Shown here: piece after piece, positions 44,512 through 55,759 of the stretch
How the letters are laid out: each line of letters begins with the position of its first letter
Position numbering within the stretch: position 1 is the first letter of the stretch
DNA from: Dactylonectria macrodidyma
Taxonomy: Eukaryota; Ascomycota; Sordariomycetes; Hypocreales; Nectriaceae
Direction of reading: 5' to 3'
Assembly (NCBI GenBank): GCA_020744425.1
Contig: JAGMUV010000001.1
Coordinates: forward strand, 558,001 to 622,000
DNA length: 64,000 bases
Translations under genes and position numbers: made by a program
The notes under the pieces: generated by a model
What the model was told of the DNA's origin: nothing
The model's input: only the letters and a program-made list of their open reading frames with translations
The model's database searches: none

Positions 44512-46180
44512 CTACCCTTGTCCTGCAGATACCTCCGCTATACGCTGTGCCTCGGTGATGGGGTCGAAAGCTAACTTCCGAAGAGCTAAATGTCGAATAA
44601 TGGCCATTTGTTGGAAAACCGATCCATCTCCGTCCGCTTCTGTGAATGGAACTATGTTCACAGCAAGTGTCCGGGTAGAGGCAACCTTGGCCCACTGGTC
44701 AATCACCTTGGGCTCTAGAACAAACTCTGTTCCGGCGCATCTCCAGGTTATCGTCGCCTCAAAGTCATCCTGGGCGTAGCGGAACAAGTATGCAAATCCA
44801 TAATCGGAGTTCCATAATTCTAATATCCGCAGTCGAGGAAAAAATATTGCTGCCTCACCAGCAAGGGCGAGCAATACCGTTACCCGATATTGATATGTAG
44901 ACGGCAAAAGCGGCCCTGCCCTCAGGCAGAGATGCTGAAGCTTGGAACTCTCACACTTCCCATGTTGTACAAGTCGCGTTAGGAACGTGTCCATATTGAT
45001 CCCATGGGGAGGGACGAACTCGATGAAACGATGGCATGATAGCGCCAAGTCCCATGCCAGTGGAGTGAGAACGGGGACGAGGAGCTGATTCCCAATGGAA
45101 TACCGCCTTCGTTCCTGAAGGAAGACAAAGCGATCGACGCTGGCAGGTAAGGCGGGTATTAAATGTGATCGCAGTTCTAGAACCAGTTGTTAGCCACTCT
45201 GTTTTCTCCAAATTCCAGCGTATCGTACCTTTGTAAAAAACTTGCTCGACTTCCATTGTGAGTCCTATGTATCTCTCGAGACTAAACGATTCCAGAGCAA
45301 CAAAGGTATCGCGACATAGCTTCGCGAGTGACGTGAGTGCAATGCCCCTTCTGAATTCTTCACGCAGGAGAAGTCCCTTGACTATAGGAACAACTGGGAG
45401 ATTCCACATTAAATTCCCGCAGCCTTGTCGTCGCCTGAACAGCCATGGTTGAAGCTCAAGTGGCGTTCCACGGAGCCGCACCGCCATTCCATGGCGGACG
45501 CGGCGAGGAAGTCGTCTGGTGATGTTGGACCTCCTTTCCCTGTCTTCTTCGTTTTTCTGTCTGTAGTATTGCGAGTAATTTGGAGATCTGTCCAAGTCCT
45601 CCTCAAACCGGAAGGGGTAATTATCGAGGAGTCTGAACTCCTTCGGGTGATATTCCACGTCGCTAGGTGAGTTTGCGATAACCTCCAGCGTGAGCCCTCC
45701 ACTAATTCCCTGCCAAGATGACAGCGCATTGAGCAGCACTACCATAGCATGTGTAAAAGATCGGCTATTCCTAGGTCAAAGGCGTTAGTGGCGCTTTGTT
45801 TGAGCTCTAAGGTGAACTATGACTCACTTAGAAATGTTTGCTGTGCTCTCCGGCTTGTCGTAGGTGCGATTAGTGTATTCGGCGAGCTTGATATGTAGAC
45901 GCAGATGTTTTATGTAGTTTAATCTCACTACATTATCTCCCTGAACGGCTTTCTCAAACTCGAACAGATCTGAAGATGTGACAGCCATAAGTCGAAACGT
46001 TTCTTTTTCGAAAATGCCTTGCCATTCTCGACATACGGTGGCTAAGCAAGGCTCCTTGGCGGAGCGGCGGTGCGTAGGGGGTTTTGGACGCCCATATTTA
46101 GGGATAACGTACTGCAAAATCATTAGACGAGTCTCTGGGGGTAACGAACCCCAAGATGGCCTGGCGGTGGAGACGTTCAT
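44512..46180 (-). CDS. F-box-like protein (fungal, DUF6546-type)
   Basis: Three minus-strand exons: 46180-45828, 45770-45229 and 45176-44512 (519 aa), with introns of 57 and 52 nt in phase. The N-terminus WGSLPPETRLMILQYVIP is F-box-like (LPxE...ILxYV) and is followed by LATVCREWQGIFEKETFRLM, the usual fungal F-box continuation. The rest is leucine-rich without clean repeats: HLRLHIKL, SDVEYHPKEFRLLDNYPF, DRFVFLQERRRYS, LTRLVQHG, LRILELWNSDYG, and TWRCAGTEFVLEPKVIDQWAKVA-type blocks. I associate this arrangement with a large, uncharacterised ascomycete family. It would act as a substrate adaptor of SCF ubiquitin ligases if the F-box binds Skp1. No neighbour hints at the target. Confidence 0.75.
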
Positions 46181-47029
46181 GGTGAATGTGTTGAACTCGA
46201 ACAATTTAGAATGCCGTAAGGTAGTATTTGGGTCGCTAGGGTTAGTGGTTTGGATATTTAGGATCCAGAATAATGTGAGAGAAATACAGCTTTTTTCCCA
46301 TGCGGATTTTGACTTTATATGAATGACTCAGATTTGAGTCGCAAATTTGAGGAGGGCCAGAACCTTCATGAGACTTTACAAACCATGCTTATCATCATTT
46401 CTGTAGCAAAGTGTAGGGTGCACTCGATGGACCTTGAAGGCCGAGGTTTCGTGGCCCAGAAGTGCGAGGAAAGCTACTTGTTGACCCAATAGGAAGGACT
46501 ACTGGGTGCGGGATTAGCGGAAGAGCGACGACACAGATCCATGCGACGGGAAACCCGTCCAAGGAGGACAAAACATTGTTGCCCTCGTTGGCCGATGGGG
46601 TTAACTACGAACTCGAACTAGGCTTGCAACCACCGACGACTTAGGAAGAGGAAGTAGGTAGGCAGGATCCGAAGGCATTTACAGGTTCAGTCGTGCATGT
46701 GACTGCAGGCAATTCTCGACTCGACTGAGAATGTGTGCAAACTAGAGTTACGTCATCTGGGCCATAGAGCAGAACGGCATGGCGCGGAAGAGAGGATTGA
46801 TTACGGTGTGGGAAAGACTGTGTTAGTTGAGCAGAAGAAGAAGTATGTGTTGATGTGTAAAGAATAGGACTGTCATCAGCCATAATTACATCTAGGATGA
46901 ACAAGAGGTCTCCAACCACAACTCCTAAGGGGTGCACACCATGCGGGGCTACATTTGTTGTGTAAGGTACCGTTCTCCCTATTACGCGACGAGACCCGGA
47001 GAGTTGAGATAACTCTATTTCTGCTAACG
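46181..47029. other. Intergenic, no gene seen
   Basis: Only short frames. Nothing recognisable. Confidence 0.4.
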
Positions 47030-47176
47030 TTAGCTTTGTCGGCGTGGAGGCTTGAGAACGACGTTACTTACTGATGGACGGATCTTTGAGCTATTCGGGC
47101 CACTTGAGGCCTTCGTCCTCGTCCTTGCCATCGGACTTGGGGTGAGAGTGGAGAGAGACCTTCGCATGGCGGAGGC

Positions 47177-47222
47177 GGAGGAGGAGGAGGAGGAGGAGGA
47201 GGAGGAGGAGGAGGAGGAGGAG
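47177..47222. repeat. (GGA)n trinucleotide repeat
   Basis: About 15 GGA units, encoding poly-Ser on the minus strand in one frame. Confidence 0.95.
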
Positions 47223-47980
47223 ACTGCTGCTCCTGTTTTTGCTACTGCTGTTGCTGTTCCTCTAGCAGCCTGGCCATCCGCCACTGCCATTATCTCGTCG
47301 ATTGTCGGCATCACCTTCGTCGTCTTCGCCATCGTCGTCTTCGCCATCGTCGGTGTTGTTGTCATCGCTGCTGTGATGGCGGCATCTGCCGCTGCCATCA
47401 CCTTACCGATTGTCAGCATCATCTTAGTCTTCGTTACCATCGTCGTCGCCCTCAGCGGGCAGGCAGTGGAGGCTGAGGCGGAGAGAGCTGGAAGGAGACT
47501 GACATTCCTAGTTCTGGTTCTGGCTCAGGCTCAGGCTCATCTACTGCTTGTTTTGCTGCTGGTATCTGTCGTTGCTGTTGTCGTTGCTGCGGCTCGAGAA
47601 GCTGAACGACATCTCGGCGCATTCGGCGCCAAGTTCTCTATGGGCAGCCGGGATGACGGTATCTACCTCCGCCATCACTTCGGCGATTATGGTGGCGTCT
47701 TCATCGTCGTCGTTGTTGCTGTTGCTGCTGCTGCGATGGCAACATCCACCGCCGCTATCACTTCTTTCATCGTCGTTGTTGCCGCTGTTGCTGTAGCTGT
47801 TGATTTTGGTTATGTTGCTGATATTGATGCTGATACTGCTCCTGTTGCTGTGACTATTGCTGCTTTCGGTACTACTGCTGCTACTGGAGCAGTCGAACCA
47901 CCTCCTGGCGCATTCGCCGTCGAGTCCTTTACCGGCCGCCGTGATGACAGCATCTACCGCCGCTCTCGCCTCTCCAATCG

Positions 47981-47981
<1 letters not shown>

Positions 47982-48022
<41 letters not shown>
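47982..48022. repeat. (CGT)n trinucleotide repeat
   Basis: Thirteen CGT units, encoding poly-Asp on the minus strand in one frame. The module frame changes across it. Confidence 0.95.
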
Positions 48023-48023
<1 letters not shown>

Positions 48024-48263
48024 TGTTGTTGTTATTGCTGCTGCTGCTCGAGCAGCCGAAGCACCTCGCGGCGCATTCGCCGCCGGGTCCTGTCATCCGG
48101 CACCATGATGGCGGAGGTGATGCCGCCATCACCTCTGCAATGGTCGTCTTCGTCGTCGTCGTCGCCGTCGTCTCTCTCTCTCTCGCTCGTATGTAACTTC
48201 AACATACATGACGACTTAGAAATGCGAATGAAGAGCAGAACATCGACCCAAGTTGGTTTGTGA

Positions 48264-49344
48264 GTGATGTTGTTTGTGTTGGCATTGTCAAGGTTTGGGG
48301 GGTTGAGACAAATGCAGAATACCAGGAGGTGTGCTCCTTCTCACAAATGACCTACTGCATGAACAGTAACGGCAGGAAGCAGGCAAAAACTTTGAGTAGG
48401 AAGGCCACCACCGACACCGTCTGCTGCGTCTCGAAAGACGGCACGCTGTTATCAACTTCCTTACAGACCAGAACATTGGCCAGCCGCAATCCAATTACCA
48501 TTTCAGACATCCGGCTCTTCCTGCCACCATATCCGGCTTTGACTCCTTGATCTTGGGCTGTTCATTTTTGTGTCACAGCCAGCAGTTTCGGTAAGGGATT
48601 ATGGTCTTCTGCAGCTTAATTTATGATACATAGGTGCTAATTCGTACCATATATTTTATACTAAATCTTAACATATGGTTATACTAATTCATAGTACTCA
48701 TCCCACCTGACACCTAATTCATTCGGCAACGGGAATCATCGACCATCGTCCAGGCTACACGGAGAAGCTTCTCCTAGGTAAGTGTGAGTATCGATCCCAA
48801 GGAATATCGTAGCAAAATAAGGGCAATTGATTCACTGGTTTTACGATGGTTTGGATATGGCATTTACACTTGACAAGACCGCCACTACCTAAAAGCAGAG
48901 GGACCGGTACATGTGGAGACCGTTGCAATGGCTAGCCGACACGGGGGGGCCGATCCGGACGGCGGTCAACCCGACAGGCATCAGCGGCCGGCACGGGGTA
49001 GCGTGTCGTCACGGAAAATCCATTTTCCTATATACGCCTTGTCATGAACCTACGTGATGGTGTAACAAAGGGACCTTAACATGGGTAGAAGGTACCACGT
49101 GTAGTCGCATGTAGTACTAGACATTTCTCTTGAGCCAGTGGCAGACCGATCTTATTAATCTTGTCTTCCGCATGAAATTGGCAACCGTTATGCTAAGGAG
49201 TGAGTTAATGAACAAGGATTGAGCCGATTTATCCGCCTTCGCGAGGATTAGACTAGCCAGAAGAAAAAAGGTTCCTGACATTGGCGGTCCAGATACGAGG
49301 TAGGTGATGGCACGATACGAGATTCTTAGCGCTGCCTCTTAGCC
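48264..49344. other. Intergenic, no gene seen
   Basis: Short frames only. AT-rich 48600-48720, then mixed sequence leading to the sedolisin promoter. Confidence 0.4.
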
Positions 49345-49351
49345 TATATAT
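49345..49351 (+). promoter_or_regulatory. TATA box of the sedolisin gene
   Basis: TATATAT lies 89-95 bases upstream of the ATG at 49440. Confidence 0.5.
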
Positions 49352-49439
49352 TTCTATTTATTTGATCTGTTCGTCCCTTGGTCCCGCTCCGAGGCTCATC
49401 TACCCAAGGTCGCTTAACAAGGACCTCTTCATCGCGATA

Positions 49440-51455
49440 ATGCGCAGCGACTCCCTTTGCGCGACTGTTGTCGCCTTTCTGAGCTCACAGCTCGCATTCG
49501 CACATCCCCAGCCAGAATGGAAAGCCGCGCCCCAAGCCGATATTTTGGAAGTAGTTCGGGCTACCATTGCATTCCACCAACCTCGTGTGGCGGAAGCGGA
49601 ATCCATGTTGATGCAAATATCCGATCCTGCCTCTGACACGTTTGGTCAATACCTTGACAGCAGGGCCGTGGTAAGCTTAATTATCTCATTCTTGTCAAGT
49701 ATATCCTTTTGATGATGACTAGGAGGATTTGTTCGCACCTGGGGAGGAACATCAGCGAAAAGTGTTGTCCTGGCTCGACGGTGCAGGCATTGATACGACT
49801 TTGGTACGAGTCAAGAAGGTAGCGGCGGTGATGGAGTTTATCGCCTCAATAGATCAACTGGAAGACTTGTTCAAGACGAAGTACCACATCGTGCAGAACA
49901 CAGCCACCGGAGAACCCCGGCTAGAACCTTCTACCCATGAAGTGCCAGCGGCGTTGGAAGAGTATGTGCAGTTCGTAATGTTGACACCTTTACGAGCGGG
50001 CAAGACGAAGCGAAGTCGTGCTGTTGATTCGCACCATACTTATTCCTCGCCGCCGTATAAGATCCCTACGCCCGAGGACTTGAGTAAATGCGACCTTAGC
50101 TGGACACCAGAATGCATCCGTAGTAAGTGCGACTCTTATCACCGCCGATTTTATTTCATGTTAACAACCCGTAGAACTGTACGGTATTCCATTAGGCACC
50201 AAAGCCGCACCCAACAACTCCCTCGGCATCTACGGCTTCGGTGACGCATATAACCAGGCCAACCTCAATAACTTCTGGTCCAAGTTTGCCAAGTTCATCC
50301 CCAAGGGAACAGGGCCCAAGGTGAACAGCATCAATGGCGCGAAAGCACCCGGCGAAGAAAACGGTGGCGAGGAATTGCTCGACTTGCAGATGGCGTACCC
50401 CATCGTGTACCCCCAGAAGGTCACAATTTTCCAGACCCCCTATAGTAACGGTGGCGGCATCCTCAACGACTTTCTTGATGCTGTCGATGCGAGCTACTGT
50501 CGCTACGATGGAGGCGACGACCCTGAGTTTGACCCCAAGTTTCCAGTTTTTGGAGGCTGGCAAGGACCGGCCATGTGCGGCAAATACCAGGTTACGAACG
50601 TGGTCTCCATCTCATATGCAGTGGATGAATCGTCGTTATCTAGGCATTACGTTCAGCGCCAGTGCCATGAGTGGATGAAGCTGGCTCTTCGCGGCGTGAC
50701 TGTTGTTGTCGCGGCTGGAGATCGCGGAGTCCAGGGCAATATGGGATGCTCATTTGACCCCAAGACGAAGAAAGAGGTTTTTAACCCTCTGTTTCCGGGC
50801 TCGTGTCCTTACGTGACGACGGTTGGAGCAACGCAAGTCAACTTTAATGCAGGAAAAGGACGCGAGGTTGCCGTTTTTGATCCTAAGCACAACTTTTACT
50901 CTGGAGGTAAGACCCATCTCTCACCATTTATCTGACTCACGGCTCTAATCATTCTCCCAGGAGGCTTTAGCAATTTCAACGCTCAGCCAGCATACCAGAA
51001 GAAAGCTGTTGCCAGTTATCTTGCTGCACATGATCCCCACTACCCTAAGAACATTTACAACTCATCCGGACGTGCCTTCCCCGATGTTGCAGTACTTGGT
51101 GCGAATGTCACAATGTCCGACGAAGATAAAATCACAGTCAGTGGAGGCACAAGTGCTGCCGCTCCTCTGTTCGCCGCCATGATCAACCGGATCAACGATG
51201 AACGCTTGATAGCAGGGAAGAAGCCAATCGGGTTCTTAAACCAGATCCTTTACCAGCATCCCGAAGTTTTTAACGACGTGAGTCCCGACTGAGTTGTGCA
51301 GATTGATATGCTGACTTTTTGAGCAGATCACTGAGGGCCACAATCCTGGTTGCGGCACGCAAGGATTCCAAACAGCGAAAGGGTGGGATCCGGTTTCTGG
51401 GCTTGGTTCTCCAAAGTTCGCTAAGCTACGAGATCTGCTCGTAGGCCTGCCGTAA
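49440..51455 (+). CDS. Secreted tripeptidyl peptidase, sedolisin family (S53)
   Basis: Five exons: 49440-49670, 49723-50122, 50175-50906, 50961-51277 and 51327-51455 (602 aa), with introns of 49-54 nt. The signal peptide MRSDSLCATVVAFLSSQLAFA leads an activation prodomain of roughly 200 residues. The catalytic set is E276 and D280 (GGEELLDLQMAYP), oxyanion D393 (VAAGDRGVQG), and nucleophile S519 (VSGGTSAAAPLFAAMI). The C-terminal calcium site region is DITEGHNPGCGTQGF...GWDPVSGLGSP. Sedolisins are acid-active serine-carboxyl peptidases that remove tripeptides outside the cell during protein feeding. Kex-like processing near KTKRSR (about residue 190) is plausible. It is convergent with the beta-lactamase-fold gene, which is also secreted. 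Confidence 0.95.
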
Positions 51456-52097
51456 GAGGACACTAGCATACTTTGCGCATGTTCAAGCTGCAAGGTTGCA
51501 TGGGGGGTTACCCAGTCGGGATTTCGTATTATCGGATCAATGCCATTACATCCGTCGTCTTGCCTCACTCTAGAATGGGGTAGAGCTTCGGGCAGTTCTT
51601 ACTGAACGATTCGTGTGGACGAGCCGCTTAGCGTTATCCCTGATGGCTGATCAGCATATGGCTATGCGTTTGGGCAGGGATTTGGCATCCGTGAATGATG
51701 ACTGGGCTTTGCACAGCCCTTCTTCAAGACATGCTGCTCACCCTCTCCAAACCTTGCGAGGAAGTCAGCCTTGTGTCAGGTAGATCGTTCTATTGTTTCA
51801 ATCGAGACGCGGGAGAATAATCGTATGAATAAGCGTGGCGGATTACTTTCAACTGTTGGTGTCTAGAGCCTTTGATAGAGTTAGGTATTAACTTGTTGAC
51901 GTCGTCGCAAGTCTCCTACCTTGGCTGGAAGCTGGATGTGGATATAGAGGATCAGCTGTATATGTTTCTACTCAAGGTTGGCTCGTCATGATCCATGTAC
52001 AAGGGGCTTTCTATAATGATTCATAAATTGTAAGCTTTATAGTTGTCATCATGCCTTCATCCCATTTGAACGGCGTCAACCGCAAATAGCCTAGAGC
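51456..52097. other. Intergenic between convergent genes
   Basis: Holds the two 3' ends. No further feature. Confidence 0.4.
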
Positions 52098-54030
52098 TCA
52101 TCCAGACTTGGCGAGAACACCAGACCTCAGAAATGGCACCTCCAACCCAAGAACATCGCCATCTTCATCTACGTGCAACACTACCCGCTGCAGTGGCTCA
52201 CCCCCATAGTGAACCCAATCATTGACCGTCCATGCCACACAGTCCTGGCCCGCGCGACCCCGTCCTGGAAGCGCCGTCTCGGACGCAGCTGACATCTCGG
52301 GCCACAGGTGCCACACTTCCCGGACCGTCCGCTGCTCCCCACCGAGCGTGCCGTTGGATGCGGAGAGCTGCGTGGGGAAGATGCGGATCGGGGCGGCGAT
52401 TTCGGGGATGAAGGCGTCCATGGCGGCGGTCCAGAGGGCGATGAGGCCGGAGAGGATGTCGGATTCGTTGCGGCGGAGTGAAGATAGCACGAGGGAATCA
52501 GCGTCTTGGACTATAGACGCCTCGATAAGAACGCCCATCTCGTCGCGGGAGGTGTAATTTCCCTCGTACTTCTTCGCCTGCTCCCTCCCCGCCTTATCAA
52601 CTGCGGGTATCAACGTCGCCATGAGGGCATCAGCCAAGATGGGCGCAGCACGCATCGACCCAGCCGTCAGAACCACCACCGCGACGCCGTACTCGTCGAC
52701 AAGGCTCAGTTGGCTTCTGTACGCGAGCGCGCCGCCCGACTTGCCATACACGGCGATGGGGTGCGGATGGTCTGGAACGAAGTCGAGTGACCGCACAATC
52801 TCCCACGGCATGCCGGACAGGGTGTACGGGCCGCCGGCGAACGAGGCTGGCTTGAGCCATGCGTCTACCTGGGTCGCTCCGAGATACAGGGTCCGTGATA
52901 GGAGTGCGTAGGAGAACTTTGACAAATCCGAAACAGATGATACGAGACCGCCAGCGCTGTTGACACGATGTAAGTCCTTATGGTCGGATTAAATGATATC
53001 CATGGCAATTACTCACGGGGCATTTGCTCCGTACTCACTGCCCCAGCTACTCTCGCCAGGCGGGATAACGGCCTTGTCATCATCTCCCGGCGACGGAAAC
53101 GTGTTCTCTAGGCGTAATGGGTCGGAAAACACTTCTTGCACGAGTTGCGTGTAGTTTTTCCCCGTGAATGCCTCGAGAGCCATGCCGAGTACTACAAACG
53201 CGGCGTTGGAGTACGCAGGGCGCTTCATGGGGGCGGACACGGGATAGGAACTAGTCATTCCAGCGAAGAATTCTAGGCCAATATATCAATTTTACCGAGA
53301 AAATCTTTATCTTGGAGGGTAGTTTACCTTGGTCGGAGCAGCCACTGTTGAGTCCTGTGACACCGCATGGCGGGTAGTCGCTGTCGTTAATCGGAGGAAG
53401 CCCCTGCGCCAGGAAAAGGTCTTTGAGAAAGTAGTATTCAGAAAAGCCATCTGAACCTAGTCAGTCAATTTTACCTCTCTAGGAATTGAATGTGAGAAAC
53501 GCACAGTTGGCGGGTGTCCCACCAAGATAAGAGGCCAGCATTCGCAGGGTGACGTTCTGCCACGGGATAGTCGAGTTGGGATCACCAAGAGCTGGGAGAA
53601 GCCCAACGACGGGAGTATCTATATCAATGCCGCTATTCAGAAGTATATACACTGTCACCACTTTCGAAATGGACCCGATGAGATACTGCGAGACCCGGTC
53701 TAAGACCTTCGTCCCCCGCGTGTTCCCCTCCGCGAGGTGATGGTACTCCCAGACCGGCACGCCAGGGTCTTGCTGGTCAAGACTGATGACGGCGAGTGAA
53801 AAGGAAGTATTTTCGATGGCCCAGCCGGCGTCGATGGACCCAGAAATGGCCGCATCTAGGATCTGCGTCAGGTTGGACTCTGCCGTGAGAAAGGCCGGGG
53901 AGTCTGGGAGGTTGGTTGGCTTAGGCAGGACGGGACCTTCAGGGCGACAGTTGAGGGCGGCCATGGCGATGGGCGGGACCAAGGAGGTCAGAAGGGTTAT
54001 TTTCATAAATGAAATCATTATGATTGACAT
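52098..54030 (-). CDS. Secreted beta-lactamase-fold serine hydrolase
   Basis: Four minus-strand exons: 54030-53505, 53456-53328, 53272-53017 and 52956-52098 (589 aa), all GT...AG and in phase. A hydrophobic leader (MKITLLTSLVPPIAMA) follows two alternative Met codons, and the likely start for secretion is 54006. The class C / LACTB-type motifs are SISK with Ser120 and Lys123 (SxxK), YSN at 239-241 (YxN), and GKSGG late in the protein in place of KTG. Several N-glycosylation sequons support export. The C-terminal 200 residues form an extra domain common in fungal relatives. Such proteins are esterases or peptidases more often than antibiotic-cleaving enzymes, and the substrate is unknown. Confidence 0.88.
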
Positions 54031-54553
54031 GAGATGTTAATTGATGAGATTCTGTTTTGTTCAGACATTGTTACAATCGATGCCATGCTCCTTCCTAACT
54101 TATATCTTCAACAGCTGCCACCTCCCAGGTCATCCACAACTAGAAGCTGTGCTATCTCAAAGCAAAGCGAGATACGGTGCCAAGACAGGCATCACGACCC
54201 TTTATGCATGGCACTAGCTCCGACTATCTGACAGTCGGGTTACCTATGACGAGCTGGATCTGCATGGGTGGCGTCGCGCCAGGGAGAGGTCGAAAACGAG
54301 ATACGATTAGATGCAGATCCACTCTGTTGCAGCGGCAAACGGGAAGAGATGCAGGGTGTGTTTATTGGTGGGTTGTCGATAAGCTGATGGATCTGATCTG
54401 CATCGCTTATACCAAATCGTCATGACAAGTTGGCGTCGGGACTGAACTCGTTCTAATCTTCACAACGGCACGATGGCTTAACGTAAAATAATGACATGGT
54501 ATTACGACAATCTCCAGCTCCTTGTTCATTACATTCTTCTCTAGACTACATTA
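54031..54553. other. Intergenic, no gene seen
   Basis: Promoter side of the beta-lactamase-fold gene and 3' side of the aldo/keto reductase. Short frames only. Confidence 0.4.
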
Positions 54554-55759
54554 CTAGATCTTGGGCGTCGGAGCATCTCTCACGCTGGGTATCAACCCCC
54601 ATCTCTCCGCCACGCCATCATGCGGAATCGTGCCCATCGCTGATGGCCTTCGCGTATTCACAAACCCCGGGCCGCCGCTCTCCCAGGCATAATCCCTCCA
54701 CCGGCCGAGGCTAGGCCACATGTCGTCCTCGACGATGCGCGCAATCCGGGCCCGCTGCTCTGGCTCACTGCCGTTGGCGCCTAGCCCGACGACGCTGCTC
54801 CACAGCGCGAATGTCTCTTCGAGCTCGGCGACGCTGGATACGCCCATGACGCTGACGCCGAGGCGGGTTTCCTTTGAGGCGTCGCTGTCGCCGTCGCCGC
54901 CGACCTCACCTGGAACCAGCTTTGTTCCAAACGGCGAGCCGATGCGCGCCCAGTTCTCCAACGCCCAGCGGATCGACACCTCTTCCAGATGCTCGCCAGC
55001 ACCTCGCGCAATATCAGCCAACGCGGCACAAGCCTGTCGCAGCTCAGCAGGAGCCGGATGCCACGAAGCCATGGGACTATTGTCGACGCCGCGGCTGGTC
55101 AGCAGTCCCATGCTGAGCATGCTGGCGTTAAGCAGACACTCGACGCCAGCGGCACGGAAACGCTCTAGTAGAGAGGGCGTACCCAGCCGGCTGTTCTGCA
55201 CGCAGAAGTGACTGTACGACAGCACGGCGTCCAGCGGCTCGCCCGTCTCGCGCAGAATCATCTCGGCCAGGCTGGCCAGTGTGGCTACGGGGTATCCGCT
55301 GATGCCGACGTATCGCACCAGGCCAAGCTCGTCGCGCAGCCGCCGCAGCTCGATCACGGCGGCCAGAACCTCCGCAGGCGAAACAAACTCGACGTCGTGC
55401 GTATACACCAGATCCAAATACGGCGTACCCAGACGCTCGAGGCTGCGACACACGCTGTAGCGGATATGCGCAGGCGAGTAGTCGAACTCGTCGCCCGCGA
55501 TGCGGCCGGCCTTTGTGACGAGGAAATATCCCTCGCGGGGCGGCGGCGGCGTCAGCGTGCGCAGCGCGTCGCCCAGCAGCAGCTCCGACGGCCCGTAGTA
55601 CGGCGATGTGTCGAAGCCCAAGATATTGTGCGCCAGCGCCCGCCTGACGATGTCCGTGTACGGCATGTGCGTGGGATCAGGGTGGTATTGGTGGTTGAAG
55701 GTCGCCGTGCCCAGGATGAGGGGAGGGAGAACCTCGGAGAGTGGTTTTCGCAGAGCCAT
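54554..55759 (-). CDS. Aldo/keto reductase, D-arabinose 1-dehydrogenase (Ara2)-like
   Basis: A single exon, 401 aa. The catalytic tetrad of the AKR fold is visible: D50 and Y55 (GFDTSPYYG), K83 (VTKAGR) and H121 (YTHDVEF). LILGTATFNHQY at the start, SVCRSLERLGTPYLDLVYTHD and VSVMGVSSVAELEETF match the Ara2 / L-galactose dehydrogenase branch rather than xylose reductases. In yeast Ara2 oxidises D-arabinose with NAD to its lactone, feeding erythroascorbate synthesis. The C-terminal tail (RDYAWESGGPGF and following) is longer than in bacterial members. It is cytosolic. The third position is heavily C/G biased, so long shadow frames run antisense. Confidence 0.9.
   Translation of the reverse strand: MALRKPLSEVLPPLILGTATFNHQYHPDPTHMPYTDIVRRALAHNILGFDTSPYYGPSELLLGDALRTLTPPPPREGYFLVTKAGRIAGDEFDYSPAHIRYSVCRSLERLGTPYLDLVYTHDVEFVSPAEVLAAVIELRRLRDELGLVRYVGISGYPVATLASLAEMILRETGEPLDAVLSYSHFCVQNSRLGTPSLLERFRAAGVECLLNASMLSMGLLTSRGVDNSPMASWHPAPAELRQACAALADIARGAGEHLEEVSIRWALENWARIGSPFGTKLVPGEVGGDGDSDASKETRLGVSVMGVSSVAELEETFALWSSVVGLGANGSEPEQRARIARIVEDDMWPSLGRWRDYAWESGGPGFVNTRRPSAMGTIPHDGVAERWGLIPSVRDAPTPKI

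Larger units (their letters stand above)
47030..48200 (-). pseudogene. Decayed tandem-module gene with trinucleotide tracts
   Basis: The minus strand carries a repeated protein module in changing frames: TIAEVMAASPPPSW, AIGEARAAVDAVITAAGKG, IIAEVMAEVDTVIPAAHRE, TIGKVMAAADAAITAAM and TIDEIMAVADGQAARG. Most are followed by ECAxxxF and Ser/Asn/Asp tracts. Another frame of the same units reads RTRRRMRREVLRLLEQQQQ, RTRRRMRQEVVRLLQ and TWRRMRRDVVQLLEPQQ. Stops and frame changes fall at the GAC/AGC/CAG tracts. The conserved GCGCATTCG core recurs at 47617, 47908 and 48071. I read it as tandem duplication of one exon-like unit that has since decayed, or a gene whose repeats are misassembled. A 403-codon plus-strand frame (47052-48263) is the shadow of these tracts. 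The family is not recognised. Confidence 0.5.

Noticed and set aside
47052..48263. 403-codon plus-strand frame with poly-Glu, Val/Ala-rich and poly-Arg runs
   Set aside because: It is the complement of minus-strand GAC, AGC and CAG tracts and of the repeated modules. Composition is dictated by the trinucleotide repeats and no domain is visible.
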